A stretch of DNA of 64,000 nucleotides from Thiohalocapsa marina (GTDB taxonomy: Bacteria > Pseudomonadota > Gammaproteobacteria > Chromatiales > Chromatiaceae). A program made the position numbers and the translations under genes. Location of the stretch: assembly GCF_008632335.1 (NCBI RefSeq), contig NZ_VWXX01000002.1, positions 62,001 to 126,000 on the forward strand, read 5' to 3'. The notes below the pieces were generated by a model. The model saw only the letters and a list, made by a program, of their open reading frames with translations, was not told the origin of the DNA and ran no database searches. The stretch's first letter is position 1; the number at the start of each line of letters is the position of its first letter. This document shows, one piece after another, positions 34,029 through 42,127 of the stretch.

Positions 34029-36074
34029 TTGGATATTAGACGCTTCGTACATTCATCCTTCGGGTTATCTGTTCTTTGCTTTGTTCGAACACTTGCGTTT
34101 GAAGGGTGGTCCGGCTTTTGGAGAAGGCTGTATTCACGATCCCTGATTGATACGGATGCCAGTGGGGTCCTTTCGTCGACAGGCGACCGCAACGAAGATT
34201 GTGTGAAGGCGTCTGCGGAACATGGCGAGACCGTCGGGGTTTCGATCTTGCTGATTGTAACGGGAAAGGTAGTAAGTTCAACTGCTTGTATCGAAGCGGT
34301 ACGGTCTCAGGTAACTCAAGCGCATTTCGACCTGTTTCTTGTTCAGTTTCATAACGCGCACCTAAGGTGGTCTTATCTGCCAGATTCGACTGGTCTGAAT
34401 GAGGTTCCACTTCCTGAGTTTTCAATCGAGGCAGATCTTCTGGCGCATGACGCACCTTGGTTAAGTAGCGACGTTGTGGTGCTTCTGGAAGATACGGTGG
34501 TGGTTCAGCCTGATTGGCTGGGGGCGCTTGTACATACCTTTGAAAGGTACGAACGTGCGGGTGTGGTAGGCTGTCAGGTTCTGTACTCAAACGGTAAGAT
34601 GGAATGCGCACCGAGTCAAGATTGGGATTGTAGTAGGGGTGCGCTGTCAAGCGATCCTCGACATTCGCGAAACACGTTCGTGACTGACGCCGACCAGATC
34701 TGCGGAGATGTTTTTGCGGTTCGCCGCGAACTATTTTCTGGTATTGGTAGTCTGCAGGCGGTTTTGACGTCTTCTTTAGTGCGGTGCCGGGAGCTGATTC
34801 GGTTGGCGAGGCTAGAAGGTTATCTTGTAATCTATCAGCCCGAGGCTAAAGCAGTTTTGATGAACCAGGGGCTGAGCGGCAACGCAGGGCTCGATGATCG
34901 CGATTGGCTATCTCGTGGGTCTCATTCGGGGCCGGACACGGATATTGATTCCGGGCTCGCCGAGGGATTGCTCGACCGGATACCCGGCAGATTACAAGTA
35001 CTTGTGGTTGACAAGTATATGGTCCGGCCGGATCGGGATTCTGGTTCATTGCGGCTGGAAAACATCCTACGTCTTTTGCGCGAACTTGAGTGTGATGTTA
35101 CCTTCGCGGCACTCAATCTGGAGGCACCGGAGCCATACGTAAGCCGGCTACAACTGCTTGGTGTTCAGGTACTGTGTCGACCCTTCTTTTCCTCTGTGAA
35201 GAAGTACATGGAAAAGAGCGGTCACTGTTTTGATGTCGTGATTCTATGCCGAGCTGATGTTGCTTCAGCTCTTATGTCCACCGCGAAACGGTTCTGCAAG
35301 AATGCGCAGGTCGTTTTCGACACGGTTGATCTGCATTATTTGCGGGAATTCCGGTTGGCCGATCTAAGGAAGGATCGTCTGAGTAGACTTCTTGCGGAGT
35401 TACGACGGGGGCAAGAGTTGAGCCTGATTGCGCAGGCTGACAAAACCTTCGTTGTGAGCCCGGCCGAGGAACGCTTGCTGGCGAGGGAGGCTCCGCTCGC
35501 GAATGTTCGTGTGGTTTCAAATATACATAATGTGTATGGCCGGCGCAGGTCCTTTTCCGATCGGCGAGATTTGCTCTTTATCGGAAATTTCGTACACCCT
35601 CCGAATGTCGATGCGGTTTGCTGGTTCGCTGAGGAGGTGTTCCCTTTGGTTCTGACGCGGAGGCCGGAGATCAAGTTGTTGGTCATTGGTTCGCAGGCCC
35701 CACGGAAGATACTTGCGCAACAGTCGTCGAATATCGAGGTTAAGGGGTTCGTGCCAGATGTCGTGCCCTACTTTACGCACTGTAGGCTATCAGTCGCTCC
35801 GCTACGATACGGTGCCGGGGTCAAGGGCAAAGTCAATCAGAGTCTCGCACATGGACTGCCCGTTGTGGCAACGTCGGTAGCGGCTGAAGGTATGTTCCTG
35901 GAAGACGGTGTGTCGGTGCTCGTCGGTGATGATCCCGCGCGTTTTGCCGACCAGGTGTTGCGTGCATATTCCGACGAGGCGTTGTGGACTCAGCTCTCTG
36001 ATGCGGGGTTGGCCGTGATGCAAGAGCACTTTGGCTTCGCTTCAGCGCGGCGGGTACTGGCTGAGCTGGTATAA
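34029..36074 (+). CDS. Two-domain glycosyltransferase, degenerate GT2 plus GT4
   Basis: 681 residues. The N-terminal third has a worn GT2-like pattern (VSILLIVTGKVVSSTACIEAV; LSSDVVVLLEDTVVVQPDWLGALVHTFE; ADQICGDVFAVRRELF) without a clear DxD. Residues about 325-680 are a GT4 domain nearly collinear with that of the 21.4-kb fusion (RPDRDSGSLRLENILRLL; VVFDTVDLHYLRE; DLLFIGNFVHPPNVDAV; VAPLRYGAGVKGKVNQSLAHGLPVV). The frame opens with TTG at 34029 without a ribosome site and there is no ATG or GTG nearby, so the 5' end may be damaged or the start misplaced. The preceding 263 bases hold nothing recognisable. Confidence 0.72.
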   Translation: MDIRRFVHSSFGLSVLCFVRTLAFEGWSGFWRRLYSRSLIDTDASGVLSSTGDRNEDCVKASAEHGETVGVSILLIVTGKVVSSTACIEAVRSQVTQAHFDLFLVQFHNAHLRWSYLPDSTGLNEVPLPEFSIEADLLAHDAPWLSSDVVVLLEDTVVVQPDWLGALVHTFERYERAGVVGCQVLYSNGKMECAPSQDWDCSRGALSSDPRHSRNTFVTDADQICGDVFAVRRELFSGIGSLQAVLTSSLVRCRELIRLARLEGYLVIYQPEAKAVLMNQGLSGNAGLDDRDWLSRGSHSGPDTDIDSGLAEGLLDRIPGRLQVLVVDKYMVRPDRDSGSLRLENILRLLRELECDVTFAALNLEAPEPYVSRLQLLGVQVLCRPFFSSVKKYMEKSGHCFDVVILCRADVASALMSTAKRFCKNAQVVFDTVDLHYLREFRLADLRKDRLSRLLAELRRGQELSLIAQADKTFVVSPAEERLLAREAPLANVRVVSNIHNVYGRRRSFSDRRDLLFIGNFVHPPNVDAVCWFAEEVFPLVLTRRPEIKLLVIGSQAPRKILAQQSSNIEVKGFVPDVVPYFTHCRLSVAPLRYGAGVKGKVNQSLAHGLPVVATSVAAEGMFLEDGVSVLVGDDPARFADQVLRAYSDEALWTQLSDAGLAVMQEHFGFASARRVLAELV

Positions 36075-36120
36075 TACCCTCAGTGCTCTGGGAGGTTGCG
36101 ATCATCGTGGTACGACGTCC

Positions 36121-37029
36121 GTGTCACCGAAGCTTGCCGTAGTCATCGTCAATTACAACGCGGGCTTGCTGCTGACGAAATGTGTGTCGAGTGTGCTGGC
36201 AGACGAGGTCGGTGCCGAGATAATCGTCAGCGACAATGCCTCCACCGACACCAGTCTGGCGTTGCTGCGTGATCAGTTTGGCGATGACCCGCGACTCTCC
36301 ATCCTTGAGAACGGCGCCAATCTGGGCTTTGCGCGCGCCAACAATGTCGCCCTCGGCCATGCTTGTGCCCCGTATGTCTTGTTTTTGAATCCGGACTGCC
36401 TGGTCGCGCCCGGGGCGCTCGAGCGCATGCTGCGCTTCATGCAGGATACGCCCAAGGCGGGCATGGCCGGCTGCGTGGTGCGCAATCCGGACGGCAGCGA
36501 GCAGGTGGCCAGCCGGCGGGTGATTCCGGATCCGTGGATCGGGCTGGCGCGGGTGTTGCGCGTTGAGCATGTCTGGCCCAGCCTCCTGGCGGGCAAGCGT
36601 CTGGATCGCACGGACGAGCCCTTGCCGGAGGGGCCGGCCGAGGTGGAGGCCATCTCCGGCGCCTTCATGCTGGTGCGCCGCGAGGCGCTGGAGCAGGTGG
36701 GCCCGCTGGACGAGGGCTATTTTCTGCACTGCGAGGATCTGGACTGGTTCGTGCGCTTCCGCCAGGCCGGCTGGAAGATCTATCTGGTGCCGGATGCCGA
36801 GGCGGTGCACTACAAGGGCGCGTGCAGCACCCGGCGGCCGCTGGCGGTGCTGTGGCACAAGCATCGCGGCATGGGCCGCTTCTTTCGCAAGTTCCAGTTC
36901 GACCGCTATCCGCTGCCGCAGAGCCTGCTGGTGCTGCTGGGCATCTGGGCGCATTTTGCGCTGGTGTCGTCCGCGTTTGCGCTGCGCCGTCTGGCGGAGC
37001 ACCTGCTGGAGCGGGTGCGGCGGCGATGA
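36121..37029 (+). CDS. Family 2 glycosyltransferase (rhamnosyltransferase-like)
   Basis: 302 residues from GTG 36121. LAVVIVNYNAGLLLTKCV, IIVSDNASTDTS, ANLGFARANNVALG, YVLFLNPDCLVAPGAL (DxD equivalent), EAISGAFMLVRREALEQVG and DEGYFLHCEDLDWFVRFRQAG define the WbbL-type GT2. A basic amphipathic tail with one hydrophobic stretch may attach it to the membrane. A TTG 90 bases upstream is unlikely. High GC returns at this gene. Its stop overlaps the next start (ATGA). Confidence 0.9.
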   Translation: MSPKLAVVIVNYNAGLLLTKCVSSVLADEVGAEIIVSDNASTDTSLALLRDQFGDDPRLSILENGANLGFARANNVALGHACAPYVLFLNPDCLVAPGALERMLRFMQDTPKAGMAGCVVRNPDGSEQVASRRVIPDPWIGLARVLRVEHVWPSLLAGKRLDRTDEPLPEGPAEVEAISGAFMLVRREALEQVGPLDEGYFLHCEDLDWFVRFRQAGWKIYLVPDAEAVHYKGACSTRRPLAVLWHKHRGMGRFFRKFQFDRYPLPQSLLVLLGIWAHFALVSSAFALRRLAEHLLERVRRR

Positions 37030-38117
37030 CAACCCCGGACCTGAACCGCGCCTTCTTCGACGGACGCCGGGTGCTGGTGACCGGCGCCACCGGCGGCATC
37101 GGCCGTCGGCTGGTGGCGGCGCTGCGGCAGGCCGGCGCCCAGGTGACGGTGCTGACGCGCTCGCCCGCGCGTGCCGCGGCGCTGTGGCCGGATGCCGGCG
37201 TGCGCGTGCTGGTCGGTGATCTGACGGACGCCGCCTCGCTGGCTGGCGCCTTCAAGGGTGCCGACGCCGCCGCCGGCTTCGATCTGGTGTTTCATCTGGC
37301 CAGCCACGCGCCGCCCCCCGGCCGGCGCGACGTCTATCAGGATCCGGCCCACTGGCCGGTCACGGCCGAGGGCACTGGCCACCTGGTGGACGCGGCGGTG
37401 GCCGCGGGGGTGCAACGCCTGGTGTACCTGAGCAGCGTCAAGGCGATGGGCGATATGGCGGGTGCGGGCGACACGCCAGCGGACGAGTCCACGCCCGCGG
37501 CACCGGACAGCCTGTACGGCCAGGCCAAGCTGGCGGCGGAGCAGCGGGTGCTGCAGGCGCGCCGCCACGGACTGCATGTGGCCGTGCTGCGCCTGCCCAT
37601 GGTCTACGGTCTGGGCGGGCAGGGGAATCTGGCGCGGATGATGCGAGCCATTGCTCGGCGGCGTTTCCCGCCCTGGCCACCGGTGGCCAATCGCCGTTCG
37701 GCGGTGCATGTGCAGGACGTGGTGCGGGCGGCGCTGCTGGCGGCGTCGGACCCCCGGGCCGACGGCGAGACCTTTCTGGTCACCGACGGGGCGGAGTACG
37801 CCACGCGCTGGATCTATGAACGGATGTGTGTCGCCCTGGGACGACCGGTGCCGCGCTGGTCTCTGCCGCTTTGGGCCTGGCGTCTGGCGGCGGGGCTCGG
37901 CGCCGTGGCAGAGCGGCTGAGCGGGCGCGCCATGCCGCTGACCCCGGACGCCCTGGGCAAGCTGACGGGCAATGCCTGCTACAGCGCCGACAAGATCCGG
38001 CGCCAACTGGGTTTTGTGGCGCGGCATCGCCTCGATGACGAGATTCTTCACATGGCGGCGGAGCATGCCAGCGCCCGGGCCGGGGGGCGGCGTCAGATGA
38101 CGGCGACGAAGGGCTGA
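37026..38117 (+). CDS. NAD-dependent epimerase/4-ketosugar reductase (WbpV-like)
   Basis: 363 residues. Extended SDR with the nucleotide loop VTGATGGIG near the N-terminus, LVYLSSVKAMG, and the catalytic Y-x-x-x-K in LYGQAKLAAEQ. The C-terminal pattern TPDALGKLTGNACYSADKIRRQLGF fits the WbpV/WcaG-like branch that reduces 4-keto-deoxyhexoses such as for FucNAc or QuiNAc. It overlaps the glycosyltransferase stop by 4 bases and is followed after 2 bases by a paralogue. The exact sugar product cannot be told. Confidence 0.85.
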   Translation: MTTPDLNRAFFDGRRVLVTGATGGIGRRLVAALRQAGAQVTVLTRSPARAAALWPDAGVRVLVGDLTDAASLAGAFKGADAAAGFDLVFHLASHAPPPGRRDVYQDPAHWPVTAEGTGHLVDAAVAAGVQRLVYLSSVKAMGDMAGAGDTPADESTPAAPDSLYGQAKLAAEQRVLQARRHGLHVAVLRLPMVYGLGGQGNLARMMRAIARRRFPPWPPVANRRSAVHVQDVVRAALLAASDPRADGETFLVTDGAEYATRWIYERMCVALGRPVPRWSLPLWAWRLAAGLGAVAERLSGRAMPLTPDALGKLTGNACYSADKIRRQLGFVARHRLDDEILHMAAEHASARAGGRRQMTATKG

Positions 38118-38119
38118 CC

Positions 38120-39073
38120 ATGCGCTATCTGGTGACTGGGGCAAACGGCTTCATCGGACGCGCCCTGTGCGATGCGCTGCGGCGGCGGGGGTGTCAGGTC
38201 AGCGCGCTGCTGCGCCGGCCCGCCGAGGGGCCGTGGGACCGGCAGATCATCTGCGATCTGGCCGGCGAGCGCATTTCCGCCGACTGGCTCGCCGACATCG
38301 ACGGCGTTTTCCATCTGGCCGGCATCGCCCATGTGCTGGACGAGCCCGGTGACGACCCGGACGGCTACCAGCGGGTCAATGTCGACGGCACCCGGCACCT
38401 GCTGCGGGCGGTGGAGGCCGCCGGCGTGGGCCGGGTGGTCTTTTTCAGCAGCGTCAAGGCGGCCGCCGATCCGCCGGACGAGTGCGTCGACGAGACCTGG
38501 GACGCGCCGCCCACGGATGCCTACGGCCGCTCCAAGCGGGCCGCGGAGCGCTTGCTGCTGGCGCGCGCGGGGCCGTCGCTGCACGTCTGCGTGTTGCGCC
38601 CGACCCTGGTCTACGGGGCCGGGGTCAAGGGCAACCTGCGGCGCATGATCGACGCGGTGGCGGAAGGCCGTTTTCCGCCGTTGCCCGACCTGCGCAATCG
38701 CCGCTCCATGGTCGGCCTGGATGATCTGGTCGAGGCGGCCTGGCTGGGGATGACCCGCGATGCGGCCAATGGCCGTATCTATATCGTCGAGGACGGCATC
38801 GACTACGCCACCCGGGACCTCTACCTGGCCATCTGCCAGGCCCTGGGGCGGACGCCGCCGACCTGGACGCTGCCGTTGCCGCTGCTGACGGTGGCCGCCC
38901 ATCTGGGCGATCTGCTGTCTTTTGTCGTCCGGCGCCGGATGCCGTTTTCGTCCCCCGCGCTGGAGCGCATCCGCGGTTCCGCCTGCTACCGTTCACACCG
39001 GCTGCGGCAGGAACTGGGCTGGGCGCCGCACTCGAACTTCTACGACCTGCTGCCGGACATGCTGGACAAGTAG
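38120..39073 (+). CDS. NAD-dependent epimerase/4-ketosugar reductase, second copy
   Basis: 317 residues. Extended SDR with VTGANGFIG at residue 6, FFSSVKAAAD, and Y-x-x-x-K in AYGRSKRAAE. Its C-terminus SPALERIRGSACYRSHRLRQELGW matches the end of the previous gene, and both contain LPMVYG/LTLVYG-like and NRRS(A/M)V segments, so they are tandem paralogues. It probably provides a different stereochemical outcome or a back-up reductase. A 61-base gap precedes the PIN-aminotransferase gene. Confidence 0.85.
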   Translation: MRYLVTGANGFIGRALCDALRRRGCQVSALLRRPAEGPWDRQIICDLAGERISADWLADIDGVFHLAGIAHVLDEPGDDPDGYQRVNVDGTRHLLRAVEAAGVGRVVFFSSVKAAADPPDECVDETWDAPPTDAYGRSKRAAERLLLARAGPSLHVCVLRPTLVYGAGVKGNLRRMIDAVAEGRFPPLPDLRNRRSMVGLDDLVEAAWLGMTRDAANGRIYIVEDGIDYATRDLYLAICQALGRTPPTWTLPLPLLTVAAHLGDLLSFVVRRRMPFSSPALERIRGSACYRSHRLRQELGWAPHSNFYDLLPDMLDK

Positions 39074-39134
39074 GGGGCCGAACTCCCATCATCCGTCCAA
39101 TCCATCCGCTGAACCCCTCTGCCGGAGAACGCCC

Positions 39135-40727
39135 GTGAGTCTGGTCAAGCATCTCGTCCTGGACATCCCCGTCATCGTCGATCTGTGGCTGGATGCGCCG
39201 TCCGCAGCCGATACCAAGGCGCTGTGGCAACGCGCTGAGGCCGGCGACGCCCGGCTGTGGGTGGCCGCCGGCGCGCTGGCCGAGCTGGAGCGCGCGGCCC
39301 GGGGGGCGTTCGCTGGCCGGGGCCTGGCGCCGGAGGAGATTGGCCGGACACTGGCGGAGCACATGGACGCGCTGTTCGACCGGGTCGAGGTGCTGAGCGC
39401 GCCGGGGTTCGAGCAGCCGGAGCTGTATCGGCGGGCCGCGGTGTTCGCCCAGGCGCAGATCGCCGCGGCGGCGCGCGCCTTGCAAGGCCAGCCGGCGTGC
39501 ATCGTCACCAATGATCCGGCCTTCGACGCCCTGGGCGAGCTGGCCTGCCGCTCGCCGGCGCAGGCCCTGGTCTGGTTGCAACAGGGGCCGCAAGAGGACG
39601 AGGCTGCGCCCGCGGCGCCACTGCCGTTCATCGACCTGGCCGCCCAGCAGGCCGGCCTGCGACCCGCCATCGAGCGCGGCATCGAGACCGTGCTGCGCCA
39701 CGGCCAGTATGTGCTCGGCCCCGAGGTGCAGGAGCTGGAGGCGCGTCTGGCCGCCTACACCGGCGCCGGCCACTGCGTGACCGTGGGCAGCGGCACCGAG
39801 GCGCTGCTGATCAGCCTGATGGCCCTGGGCATCGGTCCCGGCGACGAGGTGATCACCACCGCCTTCACCTTCGTCGCCACGGCGGAGGTCATCGTGCTGA
39901 CTGGCGCCCGCCCCGTGTTCGTGGATATCGAGCCGGATACCTGCAACATCGACGCCGACAAGATCGAGGCCGCCATCACTCCCCGCACCCGGGCGATCAT
40001 GCCGGTGTCGCTGTACGGCCAGCCGGCGGACATGGAGCGCATCAACGCCATCGCGGCGCGCCACGGCCTGCCGGTGATCGAGGACGCCGCCCAGAGCTTC
40101 GGCGCCGACTACCAGGGCCGGCGCAGCTGCAATCTGTCCACCATCGGCTGTACCAGTTTCTTTCCGGCCAAGCCGCTGGGGGGCTATGGCGACGGCGGCG
40201 CCATCTTTACTAGCGACGCCGACCTGGCCCGGGCCATGCGCCAGATCCGCGTGCACGGCCAGGGCGCGCGTTACGTGCACGAGCGCATCGGCATCTGCGG
40301 GCGCATGGATACCCTGCAATGTGCCGTGCTGCTGGCCAAGCTGGACCGGTTCGACTGGGAGGTGCAGCGGCGCCATGCCCTGGGCGCACGCTACAGCACC
40401 CTGTTCGCCGACCTGCCGGGGGTGGCCACGCCGGTGATCCGGCCCGACCGCAGCAGCGTATTCGCGCAGTATACGCTGCAGGTGGAGGCGCGCGACGCGG
40501 TGACCGCGGCCATCGGCAAGGCCGGCGTGCCCACGGCCGTGCACTACCCGATCCCGCTCAACGCCCAGCCCGCCTATCGCGATCTCGGCAACCCCGAGGC
40601 CACGCCGGTGGCGGCGGCGGTGGCCGCGCGGGTGTTCAGCCTGCCCATGCATCCTGACCTGACGGACGCAGCCCAGGCGCGCATCGCGGCAGCCGTGCGC
40701 GATGCCGTGATCGGCCTGACTGCCTGA
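39135..40727 (+). CDS. PIN-like domain fused to DegT/DnrJ sugar aminotransferase
   Basis: 530 residues from GTG 39135. Residues 1-150 look like a PIN domain: HLVLDIPVIVDLWL with D10, AAGALAELERA with E50, and a TNDPAFDAL motif with D127, the usual spacing of acidic residues in that nuclease fold. Residues about 160-530 are a complete PLP-dependent aminotransferase (LPFIDLAAQQAGLRPAIERGI; SGTEALLISLMALG; EDAAQSFGADYQG; K346 in FFPAKPLGGYGDGG) of the VioA/WbpE type, making an amino sugar nucleotide. DegT enzymes are normally about 370 residues, so the extra domain is real. There is no stop between the parts. The metal-binding residues may or may not be active. Confidence 0.85.
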   Translation: MSLVKHLVLDIPVIVDLWLDAPSAADTKALWQRAEAGDARLWVAAGALAELERAARGAFAGRGLAPEEIGRTLAEHMDALFDRVEVLSAPGFEQPELYRRAAVFAQAQIAAAARALQGQPACIVTNDPAFDALGELACRSPAQALVWLQQGPQEDEAAPAAPLPFIDLAAQQAGLRPAIERGIETVLRHGQYVLGPEVQELEARLAAYTGAGHCVTVGSGTEALLISLMALGIGPGDEVITTAFTFVATAEVIVLTGARPVFVDIEPDTCNIDADKIEAAITPRTRAIMPVSLYGQPADMERINAIAARHGLPVIEDAAQSFGADYQGRRSCNLSTIGCTSFFPAKPLGGYGDGGAIFTSDADLARAMRQIRVHGQGARYVHERIGICGRMDTLQCAVLLAKLDRFDWEVQRRHALGARYSTLFADLPGVATPVIRPDRSSVFAQYTLQVEARDAVTAAIGKAGVPTAVHYPIPLNAQPAYRDLGNPEATPVAAAVAARVFSLPMHPDLTDAAQARIAAAVRDAVIGLTA

Positions 40728-40802
40728 TCAGGAACCCGATCAGCTGTTGCACCGCCCCGTCGCCCCGCACCCCGTCGGCCAGCGTCCCGTCGTCGCGCAC
40801 CC

Positions 40803-40928
40803 CGTCGTCCCGGCCGGGAAGCCGGGACCCATGCCAGGGATGGCAGGCCCGTGCATCACTCCGGCCTCAGCGGCCCCACCATCGCCGCCGTCCATGGCTT
40901 GGATTCCGGCTTCCCGGCCGGAATGACG
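40803..40928. repeat. REP-like inverted doublet in the 392-base gap 40728-41119
   Basis: Two copies of a REP-like unit (cgtc(g/a)t(c/t)ccggccgggaa, gccgg(g/a)a(c/t)cca) face each other at 40803-40846 and 40887-40928, each with its own hairpin ccggc-cgggaag-ccgg. A third related copy lies at 51799-51843. The rest of the gap holds GC-rich ccccgtcg repeats (40758-40806) and no gene. An AT-rich patch near 41045-41066 may hold the promoter for the epimerase gene. Confidence 0.8.
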
Positions 40929-41119
40929 GTGGCGATTTCAAACCGCCCTGCCGGCTGGAACGACAACTACCGCGCCAAGGTGGTATTCGGCCAGTGATTT
41001 ATGCGCGCTCGCCCTGCCGGCGGCGGGTGCGCGGCTGAAAACTGGGTGTATTCATTATAGAATGTCAAGTTTGGCCTGACCGGCCGGCCCCGAGCCCATC
41101 CACCGGACATCCCCGCACC

Positions 41120-42127
41120 ATGAAAGTCCTCGTCACCGGCAGCGCCGGCTTCATCGGTTCCGCCCTGTCGTTGCGCCTGCTGGAGCGCGGTGATCAGGTG
41201 CTCGGCGTCGACAACCTCAACGACTACTACGACGTCGGCCTGAAACAGGCGCGCCTTGCCCGCACCCTGCAACACCCGGGCTACACCGACCTGCGCCTGG
41301 ATCTGGAAGACCGCGACGGCATCGCCCGCGCCTTCGCCGAGCACCGGCCGGAGCGCGTGGTCAACCTGGCCGCCCAGGCCGGCGTGCGCTACTCCATCGA
41401 CAACCCGATGGCCTATGTCGACACCAATCTCACCGGCTTTGCGCACATCCTGGAGGGTTGCCGCCACAACGACGTCGAGCACCTGGTATACGCCTCCAGC
41501 AGCTCCGTCTACGGCGCCAACACCCGCATGCCGTTCTCGGTGCACGACAACGTGGACCACCCGCTGAGCCTGTACGCCGCCAGCAAGAAGGCCAACGAGC
41601 TGATGGCCCATACCTACAGCCACCTGTACCGGCTGCCGACCACCGGGCTGCGCTTCTTCACCGTCTATGGCCCCTGGGGCCGGCCGGACATGGCGCTGTT
41701 CAAGTTCACCCGCGCCATCCTCGCCGGCGAACCCATCGATGTGTTCAACCACGGCAGGCACCGGCGCGACTTCACCTACATCGACGACATCGTCGAGGGC
41801 GTGATCCGCGTGCTGGACCAGGTGCCCGCGCCCAATGCCGACTGGCGCGGCGACGCCCCGGACTCCGCCACCAGCAGCGCCCCCTACCGGCTGTACAACA
41901 TCGGCAACAACCAGCCGGTGGAGCTGATGCACTACATCCGGGTGCTGGAACAGTGCCTGGGCCGCGAGGCGAAGAAGAACCTGCTGCCGCTGCAACCCGG
42001 CGACGTGCCCGACACCTACGCCGACGTCACCGACCTGGTCAGCCAGCTCGGCTACAAGCCCGACACCAGCGTCGAGACGGGCATCGCCCGCTTCGTCGAG
42101 TGGTACCGCGGGTATTACGGGGGCTGA
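41120..42127 (+). CDS. UDP-glucuronate 4-epimerase
   Basis: Interconverts UDP-glucuronate and UDP-galacturonate. 335 residues, the family length. [12 protein letters not shown] at residue 5, [60 protein letters not shown]-x-x-x-K in [20 protein letters not shown] and [18 protein letters not shown] are signature segments of this enzyme in capsule and O-antigen clusters. Gene start ATG 41120. Its stop shares a base with the flippase ATG. A uronic acid in the glycan is therefore likely. Confidence 0.9.
   Translation: MKVLVTGSAGFIGSALSLRLLERGDQVLGVDNLNDYYDVGLKQARLARTLQHPGYTDLRLDLEDRDGIARAFAEHRPERVVNLAAQAGVRYSIDNPMAYVDTNLTGFAHILEGCRHNDVEHLVYASSSSVYGANTRMPFSVHDNVDHPLSLYAASKKANELMAHTYSHLYRLPTTGLRFFTVYGPWGRPDMALFKFTRAILAGEPIDVFNHGRHRRDFTYIDDIVEGVIRVLDQVPAPNADWRGDAPDSATSSAPYRLYNIGNNQPVELMHYIRVLEQCLGREAKKNLLPLQPGDVPDTYADVTDLVSQLGYKPDTSVETGIARFVEWYRGYYGG

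Noticed and set aside
38625-40652. 675-codon minus-strand frame opposite the SDR and PIN-DegT genes
   Set aside because: Shadow frame of high-GC coding sequence; lacks any motif.
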